A stretch of 64,000 nucleotides of DNA from assembly GCA_938034165.1 (NCBI GenBank), contig CALHKP010000039.1, forward strand, positions 4,756-68,755, in the 5' to 3' direction. This document shows positions 28,401 to 35,408 of this stretch, in pieces. The notes under the pieces are model-generated. The model worked only from the letters and a program-made list of their open reading frames with translations, was not told where the DNA came from and did not search any database. The number at the start of each line of letters is the position of its first letter. Position 1 is the stretch's first letter. The DNA is from an uncultured Clostridia bacterium (lineage in GTDB: Bacteria > Bacillota > Clostridia > Peptostreptococcales > Anaerovoracaceae). Made by a program: the position numbers and the translations under genes.

Positions 28401-28922
28401 AACCCGGATGAGGTGACCTGCGGATATCGACTGCAGCTCATGACATATCTGAAGGCGGCGCAGGAACAAAAGCGCGAGCCTGCCGGAGCTTTTTATTTCT
28501 TAATTCAGGATTCAAAAGCAGATATGTCCGCAAAGAAAAATGAAAATATTGCGGAAGAAATTTCGAAAGAAATGAAGCAAAAGTTTAAATTAAATGGTAT
28601 AATAGTTAACGATGCGGATGCAATCAGAGAAATTGCAGGCGACTTTGATAAGGAGTCGGATGTATTATCGGTATCTTATACAAAAACAGGTGAGCTTAAG
28701 GGCAAGAATAACAGTTATATTATGAGCCCAGCGGAGTTTAACGAATTTCAGGAGAAATTCGACGATGTAATCCTTGATATATGCGAAAGATACATTTCGG
28801 GAGATATTTCCATATCCCCAATGCGCGTGAAGAGCAAAACTCCTTGCACCTACTGCAGTTACAAGAGCATTTGCAGATTCGATCTCCACACCGGCAATGT
28901 GGAAACCGAAACAAATGAATAG
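25488..28922 (+). CDS. addB: ATP-dependent helicase-nuclease subunit B (AddB-like)
   Basis: An 1144-residue protein matching AddB, the recombination subunit that pairs with AddA to resect double-strand breaks at Chi. The C-terminal PD-(D/E)XK nuclease core (IMDYKTGKE near 963) is bracketed by the four iron-sulfur cysteines: one near 807 (SRCPFSHF) and three in CTYCSYKSIC near 1120-1129. At the N-terminus the usual Walker A is degenerate: SGRENLNKEKF keeps the lysine but lacks the Gly before it and the Ser/Thr after it. An Ala/Glu-rich stretch near 268-312 looks like an insertion. The gene begins right after the phosphatase stop. addA does not follow. Confidence 0.88.
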   Translation: MLKIYSGRENLNKEKFMYETIRENGGRSLVLVPDQYTLEAERQALKYMECDVLLDTEVLSFSRMGTNLLVNMNRNIVRIDSYGRYMQLAKIYIEREDEFKVFNQNLFRQSSSFLRLVNDFIAEAKLSDVTPADIRALAEDETLPDALRDKFSDLGTLYEKYEEAIAEKYTDSEDYIDCYKAMIPESEDINASDIWIYGFDSFTVKNFGVISALIANAKNVNVVLTDSREARDKSLFELPGYVKSVLLDCAKECGQDAEVIWIEDTEFAAKESAAQESGAACGNAQGAGEQMAAAPADVQAAGQESGSFEVRPSGIRALEQELFADSRKSFGDYTGISIVRCSDVYAEAESAASHVLHLLRDEKLRYRDIVVICNDNEQRIPLIKRAFEEHGIKLFQDSKRNILNSPLAVYVVALLQAAAGSFRMQDVIRLLKTGLTTVSADETEDLEIYMTNYRIKHNCLKSPFKYGDSEYGDEGLAHLNEIREKALAIFAPVEALIKEAETMGAFIEGYYRILFESPLLEHVQKHIKKQRLLGYDDIAEESEQIWAMIVGAFEQISELMGDTEFDINILAEILVAGLSEMEVGILPPTVDEILLGTMQRTRVSDVKALLVVGANEGILPLTGDEDSLFSPEEYEMISERVNLVDKTVKMPKEEKLAIYRNLSKPSQQLWISYADTASGKDGEELRPSEIVGSIKRIFPDLKEERDVLAAGKIEDIIGGRVNTIKHLTEALKTAKSGTRLHPEWEAVSRWTKEFTDGDFDRIVSGIYFDNYERPLSEEMAKNLYQSTEFRGTDDYKASPSRLERFSRCPFSHFITYGLRPKEERTYEAAGREIGDLHHGTMAEIAAYLTENDLWDVITDDEVKSLVSEIMMRKAAEYREGVFGYSDEDSYKLKRAISLSEEACLAMIEQHRAGITKESYFEIPFGRGKSIEPVVVQTEHGSIYIEGTIDRFDLTASDRVKIMDYKTGKELFNPDEVTCGYRLQLMTYLKAAQEQKREPAGAFYFLIQDSKADMSAKKNENIAEEISKEMKQKFKLNGIIVNDADAIREIAGDFDKESDVLSVSYTKTGELKGKNNSYIMSPAEFNEFQEKFDDVILDICERYISGDISISPMRVKSKTPCTYCSYKSICRFDLHTGNVETETNE

Positions 28923-28964
28923 ATATCACTTCAGATATCGAAACATATCTTAACATATGTGCTT

Positions 28965-28988
28965 GAGCAGCCCTGGCATTTGCTGCTC
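28965..28988 (+). terminator. Hairpin between addB and the tRNA gene
   Basis: A 7-bp perfect stem (28965-28971 with 28982-28988) with a ten-base loop and no T-run. It may be a weak terminator or a processing site. Confidence 0.35.
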
Positions 28989-28993
28989 GGTAT

Positions 28994-29069
28994 GCTTCCT
29001 TGGCTCAGTTGGTAGAGCAGCGCATTCGTAACGCGCAGGTCGCCGGTTCGATCCCGGCAGGAAGCTCCA
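28994..29069 (+). tRNA. tRNA-Thr (anticodon CGT)
   Basis: A full cloverleaf: acceptor 28994-29000 pairs with 29059-29065, D-arm GCTC/GAGC, anticodon CGT at 29027-29029 reading ACG, T-arm GCCGG/CCGGC with TTCGATC loop, discriminator T and an encoded CCA (29067-29069). The anticodon stem has an A-C mismatch at the pair next to the loop (29024 with 29032); the other four pairs are intact. Confidence 0.95.
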
Positions 29070-29083
29070 TGATATAAGCATAG

Positions 29084-29125
29084 AAGAGGTCTAAACTGTA
29101 GGATTTTCCGCGTTAGACCTCTTTT
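29084..29125 (+). terminator. Terminator after tRNA-Thr
   Basis: An arm at 29084-29094 pairs with 29113-29123 and runs into T4, directly downstream of the tRNA. Confidence 0.8.
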
Positions 29126-29178
29126 GATTTTGGAAAGTTTCGCTTAGAATTCCTCTATTTTGAACGAGGTTGCTTGCG

Positions 29179-29207
29179 TTGTATACCAAAGTGGTATAGA
29201 ATATAAT
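29179..29207 (+). promoter_or_regulatory. Promoter with palindromic operator ahead of the MerR pair
   Basis: TTGTAT (29179-29184) and TATAAT (29202-29207) are 17 bp apart. A near-perfect 17-bp palindrome, TATACC...GGTATA (29182-29198, one mismatched pair), fills the spacer, the place where MerR-family proteins bind. The MerR genes follow, so autoregulation is likely. MerR-controlled promoters usually have 19-20 bp spacers; 17 suggests a repressor-like or constitutive design. Confidence 0.65.
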
Positions 29208-29222
29208 TGAAAAGAGGGGGCG

Positions 29223-29289
29223 ATTGCCTAAATGGCGAATCTTTGCGATTCATGTTATTATATACATGTAATGGGATGAGAGAAAGGAG
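29223..29289 (+). repeat. Leader repeat, copy A (duplicated with the MerR gene)
   Basis: This 67-base leader of the first MerR gene matches 30188-30254 at 60 of 67 positions without gaps, so the gene was duplicated with its upstream region. Confidence 0.85.
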
Positions 29290-29299
29290 AGGTACACGA

Positions 29300-30178
29300 A
29301 TGGCAAAGAAGACATACCAGGTGGGAGAACTTGCCACTTATTTTAATGTGACCAGAGATACAATCAGATATTATGACAAGGTAGGAATACTGCGTCCTCA
29401 GGAAGTTTCCGAGAACGGATACAGAATTTACACTCGAGATGACTTTATTCGCATGGAATACATTATGCAGCTCAAGCAGTTGGGGATGCCGCTTGACAGT
29501 ATCAAAGATGTGGTAAGAGGCTCATCCATAGAAGAGGCTGCGGCGATAATAAGCATTCAGGCAGCTGAAGTTGAAAGACAGATAGAAGAACTGAAGAACC
29601 TTCAGAGTATGATTGAGACATACAAGAGCAGTTACCAAAGCGCAATAGAATCAAAAGGAGAAGTTATTATCAAAGAAATTCCGGAAATGTTATACATCCC
29701 GATGAAAAATTCTTTGAGGGAATCCAGGGGGGATTTTGCTGCGCTGACGGGAAAACATGTGCCGAAGTTTACATTTGTTATGAAAAAGGATGACTATATC
29801 GAGAAGAGGTATGGTGATTTGCAGATTCAGGAGAGCAGGCAAAATTTCTTTAGCTATGCTATCACAGTTGAGAATGACTTGGGTCTTAGTGCGGTGCCGG
29901 CGGAGGTAGGAGAACCGAAAATGCCGAAGATGACTGGAAAGTCCGAAGGGCTAGCGAATCCGGACGAAGCAGAAAATGCATTTCAGATAATTCCAAGACG
30001 CAGATGTGCATATTCAATCATAAAATGCTACACAGACGAAAGCTATGCGGATTTTGAAAAATGTCGTAACCATATACTGGAGCAAGGCTACAAGATAACG
30101 GGTGATGTATATCTGAGGCTTCTGTACCTGAGATCATACAAGGTTACTTATTACGAGTTTATGGCGCCTATAGAATAA
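29300..30178 (+). CDS. MerR-family regulator with GyrI-like effector domain (copy 1)
   Basis: A 292-residue one-component regulator: N-terminal MerR winged helix (ELATYFNVTRDTIRYYDKVG near 10-29), a coiled-coil dimer helix (about 80-115) and a C-terminal GyrI/BmrR-like ligand-binding domain (VIIKEIPEMLYIPMK onward). It is a paralogue of the next gene; compared with that copy it carries about 20 extra residues, Gly/Pro/Lys-rich, near 210-235. Start ATG 29300 follows AAAGGAG; the longer frame would start before the promoter's end. It probably controls the hydrolase operon that follows. Confidence 0.88.
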   Translation: MAKKTYQVGELATYFNVTRDTIRYYDKVGILRPQEVSENGYRIYTRDDFIRMEYIMQLKQLGMPLDSIKDVVRGSSIEEAAAIISIQAAEVERQIEELKNLQSMIETYKSSYQSAIESKGEVIIKEIPEMLYIPMKNSLRESRGDFAALTGKHVPKFTFVMKKDDYIEKRYGDLQIQESRQNFFSYAITVENDLGLSAVPAEVGEPKMPKMTGKSEGLANPDEAENAFQIIPRRRCAYSIIKCYTDESYADFEKCRNHILEQGYKITGDVYLRLLYLRSYKVTYYEFMAPIE

Positions 30179-30187
30179 ATAAAGGCA

Positions 30188-30254
30188 ATTGCATAAATGG
30201 CGAATCTTTGGAGTTCATGTTATTATATGCATATGATGGGATGAGAGAAAGGAG
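30188..30254 (+). repeat. Leader repeat, copy B
   Basis: Second copy of the 67-base leader (60/67 identical to 29223-29289). The palindromic promoter of copy A is not duplicated here. Confidence 0.85.
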
Positions 30255-30262
30255 TGCTGTGC

Positions 30263-31081
30263 ATGGCAAAGAATAAGACATACCAGGTAGGAGAACTTGC
30301 CACTTATTTCAATGTAACCAGGGATACAATAAGATACTATGACAAGATTGGCATACTGCATCCTCAGACGGTTTCTGAGAACGGATACAGAATCTATACA
30401 CGAGAGGATTTTATCTGCATGGAGTATGTTATGCGACTTAAGCAAATGGGCATGCCACTTGACCGTATCAAAGAGCTGGTGAATGACTCATCCATAGAAG
30501 AAGCCGAGAAAATGATAACTATTCAGGCTAACGAAATCGAAAGGCAGATAGAGGATTTGAAAAATCTTCAGGTCATGGTGGAGGATTATAAAGTCAGCTA
30601 CCGGAGGGCAATAGAATCAGATGGAGAAGTCGTTATCAAAGAAGTTCCGGAAATGTTATATATTCCGATAAAAAGTTCTTTGATGGAATCTATGGAAGAT
30701 GTTATGACTCTGACTAGGAAGTATGTTCCGAAGTTTACTTTTGTGATGGAAAAAGACGACTATATCGAAAAGAAATACGGCGACTTGCGGAACCAGGCGA
30801 ACAGGCAGAATTTCTTCAACTATGCATTTACCCTGGGAAATGACCTTGAGTTAACGGAGGTTCCTGAAGAACTGGAAGACAGAATGCAAATAATTCCAAG
30901 ACGCAAGTGTGTATATTCAATCATAAAATGTTACACGGGGGAAACCTATGATGATTTTGAAAGTTGCCGGAATCAGATACTTGAAAGAGGCTATAAACTA
31001 ACGGGTGACATATACCTCAGGCTCATATATCTGAGTGCATACAAAGTCGCTTATTATGAGTTCATAGCACCTGTAGAATAA
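30263..31081 (+). CDS. MerR-family regulator with GyrI-like effector domain (copy 2)
   Basis: A 272-residue paralogue of the preceding regulator with the same layout: HTH (ELATYFNVTRDTIRYYDKIG), coiled coil and GyrI-like domain. The DNA-binding half is nearly identical to copy 1 while the ligand domain has drifted, so the two may read the same site in response to different ligands or form heterodimers. Start ATG 30263 follows AAAGGAG in the duplicated leader. A strong terminator follows, separating the regulators from the hydrolase run. Confidence 0.88.
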   Translation: MAKNKTYQVGELATYFNVTRDTIRYYDKIGILHPQTVSENGYRIYTREDFICMEYVMRLKQMGMPLDRIKELVNDSSIEEAEKMITIQANEIERQIEDLKNLQVMVEDYKVSYRRAIESDGEVVIKEVPEMLYIPIKSSLMESMEDVMTLTRKYVPKFTFVMEKDDYIEKKYGDLRNQANRQNFFNYAFTLGNDLELTEVPEELEDRMQIIPRRKCVYSIIKCYTGETYDDFESCRNQILERGYKLTGDIYLRLIYLSAYKVAYYEFIAPVE

Positions 31082-31139
31082 ATTTTTAGAGAAAAAATGT
31101 AATTTTATACATTAGAGAGCATAAAGTTTAGAGAAATTT

Positions 31140-31183
31140 AATAATAAACCCTTGACTATTGACTTAGTCAAGGGTTTATTATT
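31140..31183 (+). terminator. Strong terminator after the MerR pair
   Basis: An 18-bp perfect stem (31140-31157 with 31166-31183), eight-base loop, ends in an A/T-rich tract. It lies between the regulators and the first hydrolase gene, so the operon needs its own promoter or read-through. Confidence 0.85.
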
Positions 31184-31239
31184 ATTTAAAACAAGAAATG
31201 TTTTTAGAAAATTATGAAAGCGCACGACAGAAGGGCATT

Positions 31240-32472
31240 ATGGAAATAGAAATAAAAAAGCTGATAAATGACAGAGCTAGTGATATATATGAAGAGGTTG
31301 TTAAGATTAGAAGAAACCTTCATATGAGACCGGAAGTGGGCTTTGATACAAAAGAAACCGAAAAATATGTAAGAGATTTTCTCGAGAGAGAAGGTATTGA
31401 GATTATAGATTCTTCGATTGGCGTTCTCGGACTCATCAGAGGCAGGGAATCGAACAGATACATTGCTCTGAGAGCCGACATGGACGCGCTTCCTATACAA
31501 GAGAAAAATGAAGTTTCGTACAGATCAATATATGACAACAAAATGCACGGGTGTGGACACGATGGTCATACAGCAATGTTGCTTGGAGCAGCAAAGATAC
31601 TGAATGAAATACGGGACGAGCTTTGTCGCAGCGTGCTTTTGATTTTTCAGCCGGCGGAAGAAGGACCGAACTTGGGAGGTGCAAGAATCTTTGTCAGAGA
31701 TTTTGAAGAAACCGGGTTGATTGATAAGATAGAAAGAATTCACGGAATTCATCTCACAAACGAACAGAAAGTCGGTTGTGTAAGAGTCGGAGCCGGCGCG
31801 GTAACTGCTTCGACAGATGAATTTGATGTAAGGATAATCGGAGAGGGCGGACATCCCGCAAAACCCCACAAGTGTAACGATGCATTGTCAATAGGGATCA
31901 AGATCGTGGAAGAGATGGAAAGCTTCATGTCTAGGAGAATGAATCCATTTTCGAATTCAGTATTTTCTGTGGGGATGTTTCATTCCGGAGCTGCAAGAAA
32001 CGTGATTGCAGGTGAATGCAGATTCGAAGGCATGATAAGATGCAGAGCCGAAGATGAAAGAAAAATTATAAAAGACCATTTGAAGAAAAGCGTTGAAAGC
32101 TTTGCCGGATTGTATGGCGCGGATTTCGAAATCGAGATAATCGACGGACTTCCACCAATGGTAACCGACGAAAATACGGTAAAGCTTACATGTGAAACAG
32201 CAAGGGAACTCATACTGAGTGACTGTGACTATCGGGCAGCAGGAAACGCAGAAGATACCATAGATATTGGAATCAGCAGGGAACCAAGCATGTATGCAGA
32301 GGACTTTGCGTATTTTGCAGAAAAGATACCGGCCTCATATATCTGGCTGGGATCGGGAAACCCGGAAAAAGGTTTTGTCGAAAAGCATCACAGTCCTTAT
32401 TTTGACTTTGATGAGGAAGCTCTTAAGACGGGAGTGCTGCTACTATGTAGTCTGGCAGTCTTGGGAGAATAA
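31240..32472 (+). CDS. M20D amidohydrolase (hippurate/N-acyl-amino-acid hydrolase type)
   Basis: A 410-residue binuclear-metal peptidase of the M20D branch, which cleaves N-acyl or N-benzoyl amino acids and amidated auxin-type conjugates. Metal ligands are visible in MHGCGHDGHTAML (the Cys and His pair), the glutamate pair in FQPAEEGP and the C-terminal histidine in EKHHSPYFDFDE. It starts IRRNLHMRPEVGF-near, as the family does. I prefer ATG 31240 over the in-frame ATG 14 codons earlier because it gives the family's usual N-terminus and has AGAAGGG ahead of it. First enzyme of the hydrolase run. Confidence 0.85.
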   Translation: MEIEIKKLINDRASDIYEEVVKIRRNLHMRPEVGFDTKETEKYVRDFLEREGIEIIDSSIGVLGLIRGRESNRYIALRADMDALPIQEKNEVSYRSIYDNKMHGCGHDGHTAMLLGAAKILNEIRDELCRSVLLIFQPAEEGPNLGGARIFVRDFEETGLIDKIERIHGIHLTNEQKVGCVRVGAGAVTASTDEFDVRIIGEGGHPAKPHKCNDALSIGIKIVEEMESFMSRRMNPFSNSVFSVGMFHSGAARNVIAGECRFEGMIRCRAEDERKIIKDHLKKSVESFAGLYGADFEIEIIDGLPPMVTDENTVKLTCETARELILSDCDYRAAGNAEDTIDIGISREPSMYAEDFAYFAEKIPASYIWLGSGNPEKGFVEKHHSPYFDFDEEALKTGVLLLCSLAVLGE

Positions 32473-32508
32473 CAATTACATACAAGAATTATGAGGAGGA
32501 TAAAAGCC

Positions 32509-34143
32509 ATGGGTGACTTACTTAAAACGTTAACGGATTTGGTAGCTTTGAAGAGCGTAAGCTGTACAGAAGACGAAATTTTGCCGGTAGATTATATCTG
32601 CGACGCCTTCGGAAAGCTGGAATATTTTAAGAAGAACGACGACCACTTCGGGAAGAAATATATAGAAGGCGATCAATACAAAAGAGCCGTTGCTTATGGG
32701 CTTATAGAGGGAAAGAAAAAAGACACGGTTGTTCTTTCCGGTCATATAGATGTTGTAAGTGCAGAAGTTTACGGTGATGCCGAAAAGTATGCTTACACGG
32801 TTGGCAGACAGCTTGATGATGCACTTGCAGAAATGAAAATGCCAAAAGAAGCCGAGAAGGATTTTGAATCCGGCGAATGGATTTGGGGAAGAGGCGTTGC
32901 CGATATGAAGGGCGGCGTTGCAATTGCAATGTCAATTATAGAGGAATACGCAGAACTGGCAGAAAAAGGCGAGCTAGAAGGAAGCGTTCTGTTCATGGCT
33001 GTTCCTGATGAAGAAAGCTACTCAGCAGGTATGAGATCGGGAATACATGTAATGAAGGAACTGAAAGAAAAATTCAATTTGAATTATAAGCTTCTGATAG
33101 ATCCTGAACCATCAACTGTTTCTGACGGAGCTCAGGTTATGTCGCTGGGCACAGTTGGAAAGTCAATGCCTGTAATTTTGACTCAGGGTGTTGTTGCACA
33201 CATGGGTCACTGCTTCGAAGGAATTTCGGGTCTGAACATGCTTGCAGGAATGTACCAGAGAACTAACGGTTCTTTGGAATTTGCCGACACTTACGAAAAC
33301 GAAGCTTCTATGCCTGCCCTGTGGGGTGCCATGAAGGACCTTAAGCTTAATTACGATGTATCCCTTCCTCACAGAGGCTACGGATATATGACAGTACTAA
33401 GCTTTGATAAGACTGTAGAAGACGTGCTGGAAAAACTCAAGAGCATAGCAGTAGAAGTCTTCGAAGAAGAAGTAGATAAACTAAACAAAACATACCAGCA
33501 GTTCACAAAGATGAACAAGATGGCAGAAAAGAAGGAAATTCATTACGATACCAAAGTCTTCAGCGTGCAGGAACTTTGCAGTCAGCTAGAGGAAGAGGAT
33601 GGAGAGCTGTTCCTGAACTTCTTTGATAAGGCGAAGAAAGAAGCAATGGAAATGGTAAGAACGGGAAAGAGCTTCCCGGATGCGACGGTTTATGTAATGA
33701 ACGAAATTCTGAACTTTGCAGATATAAAGGAACCACTGATTCTTATAGGAATGGCACCACCATACTATCCTGCAACTCACAGCGACAGAGTAAAGGGAAA
33801 AGAAGGATTTGGAACCAAGATTTTCGAATTTGCAAAGGAACTTTCAGAAAGAGAATTCAATCAGAAGTTAACATACGAAAACTACTTCCTGGGAATATCC
33901 GACAACAGTTACACTTATGTGCCTGAACTGGATTATGCAAAACTTACAGGGAACTACCCACTGTGGGGCGAAGGTTATGATATAGACTTTGAGGAAATCG
34001 GAGAGCTTAACATTCCATCCATTCTCTATGGACCGATTGGCGCTGAATATCACCAGTGGACAGAAAGAGTCAACAAGAAGAGTCTTCTTGAGATAATGCC
34101 TGCAATGCTGAGAAGTGTAATCGAATATGCATGGATCCTGTAG
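32509..34143 (+). CDS. RocB-like M20 family protein 1 (544 aa)
   Basis: A long M20-type metallohydrolase of the RocB group. RocB of Bacillus sits in arginine utilisation and has no proven reaction. Expected ligands are all present: H79 and D81 (SGHIDVV), bridging D132 (GRGVADMKGG), catalytic E168-E169 (DEES), DPEPS further on and the distal histidine in YHQWTERVN. At 544 residues it is longer than ordinary M20 enzymes. ATG 32509 follows GAGGAGG. It is one of three RocB paralogues in this run and lies 36 bases after the amidohydrolase gene. Confidence 0.82.
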   Translation: MGDLLKTLTDLVALKSVSCTEDEILPVDYICDAFGKLEYFKKNDDHFGKKYIEGDQYKRAVAYGLIEGKKKDTVVLSGHIDVVSAEVYGDAEKYAYTVGRQLDDALAEMKMPKEAEKDFESGEWIWGRGVADMKGGVAIAMSIIEEYAELAEKGELEGSVLFMAVPDEESYSAGMRSGIHVMKELKEKFNLNYKLLIDPEPSTVSDGAQVMSLGTVGKSMPVILTQGVVAHMGHCFEGISGLNMLAGMYQRTNGSLEFADTYENEASMPALWGAMKDLKLNYDVSLPHRGYGYMTVLSFDKTVEDVLEKLKSIAVEVFEEEVDKLNKTYQQFTKMNKMAEKKEIHYDTKVFSVQELCSQLEEEDGELFLNFFDKAKKEAMEMVRTGKSFPDATVYVMNEILNFADIKEPLILIGMAPPYYPATHSDRVKGKEGFGTKIFEFAKELSEREFNQKLTYENYFLGISDNSYTYVPELDYAKLTGNYPLWGEGYDIDFEEIGELNIPSILYGPIGAEYHQWTERVNKKSLLEIMPAMLRSVIEYAWIL

Positions 34144-34158
34144 AGGGCGGAGGTGACC

Positions 34159-35364
34159 ATGAAAAAGCCTGAACTGACAAGCCTTTTGAGACAGCTTATA
34201 TCAATCGAAAGTCCCTACTTTCATGAGGATGAGATAATGGATTTTACCTGCAGATGGCTCAACGAACACGGAGTTGATGCAAAGATTCACAGCTACCACG
34301 AAAAGGCGGAGACTGATTTTCACGGAAAGAATGTCGTAGGTTCGCTGGACAGCGGAAAAAGTGGACCAACTATTTATCTGGGAGGTCATCTTGATACCGT
34401 TAACTTGTGTACGGGCTGGACCAAGCCACCCTTTGAGGGATATATCGAAGGTGACTACATGTATGGGGTCGGAGCCCTTGACATGAAAGCGGGCTGCGCG
34501 GCTTTGATGCTTGCCATAGCGGAATTCAAAGAAAAATACGGTGATGAGTTCAGAGGGAAAATTGTTTATCATTTTGTTTCGGACGAGGAAGGTCCTTACG
34601 GACTGGGAACTGTATTTATCATAAATGACGAAATAGATAACATAAGGGAAACTGCTGATTTTGCAATAATTGCAGAGCCTTCCGCCGGATTTACGGGGGC
34701 AAAGCACCCTTGCATCTGTCTGGGAGCGAGGGGCGGATACAATTATATCGTAAAAATACGAGGCAAATCGGCACATGCGGCAACGCCGGAAAAAGGGATA
34801 AGTGCACTGGACGAGGCGGCAAAGGTAATAACCGAAATCAATAAGATTGAGCCGGCAACTGATGAGAAGCTGGGGAATTCGTCTATATGCGTGATAAACC
34901 TGAGAAGCAGCGGAGGCGCATGCAGCGTTCCTGATTATGCAGAAGTAGAAGTTTTTCATCACACAGTGAGAGGAGAAACTCAGGAAACAATAAGAAATGA
35001 TGTAGAAAAAGCAATCGAAAGAGCAGGACTCAGAGCTGAAACAGAGATAGAGTTCAGACAGTCTCCTGCCGAAGGCTTTGATGGAGGATTTATCCCTTAT
35101 TGTGTGGAAGAGGAAAACGAATACTTAAAAACTTTGGAAGAATCAATCGAAAATGTAAGCGGCAGAAAGGCAAACATTGCGTACTTCCAGAGCATAGGGG
35201 ATTTCAACCATATAGGAGGACTCCTGGAAATCCCAACGGTTCTGCTGGGGCCTGACGGAGATAATTTTCATTCATCCGACGAGAGGGTTAACCTTGATTC
35301 GGCTATGGAAATATCAGAGATTGTATTAGATTTTCTGAAGAGCACACTGCTTTTCGGGGTTTAA
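34159..35364 (+). CDS. ArgE/DapE-like M20A peptidase
   Basis: A 401-residue metallopeptidase of the acetylornithine deacetylase/succinyl-diaminopimelate desuccinylase group. Ligands: H77 and D79 (GGHLDTV), D108 (GVGALDMKAG), E143-E144 (SDEEGP), then a C-terminal HSSDERVN with the last histidine. No arginine or lysine biosynthesis gene is near, so a catabolic N-deacylase or dipeptidase is more likely than biosynthesis. ATG 34159 follows GGAGGTG, 15 bases after the previous stop. Confidence 0.85.
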   Translation: MKKPELTSLLRQLISIESPYFHEDEIMDFTCRWLNEHGVDAKIHSYHEKAETDFHGKNVVGSLDSGKSGPTIYLGGHLDTVNLCTGWTKPPFEGYIEGDYMYGVGALDMKAGCAALMLAIAEFKEKYGDEFRGKIVYHFVSDEEGPYGLGTVFIINDEIDNIRETADFAIIAEPSAGFTGAKHPCICLGARGGYNYIVKIRGKSAHAATPEKGISALDEAAKVITEINKIEPATDEKLGNSSICVINLRSSGGACSVPDYAEVEVFHHTVRGETQETIRNDVEKAIERAGLRAETEIEFRQSPAEGFDGGFIPYCVEEENEYLKTLEESIENVSGRKANIAYFQSIGDFNHIGGLLEIPTVLLGPDGDNFHSSDERVNLDSAMEISEIVLDFLKSTLLFGV

Positions 35365-35408
35365 TAATATAAAAGCTAAAAGATTATAGGATTATGGAGG
35401 ACATACCA

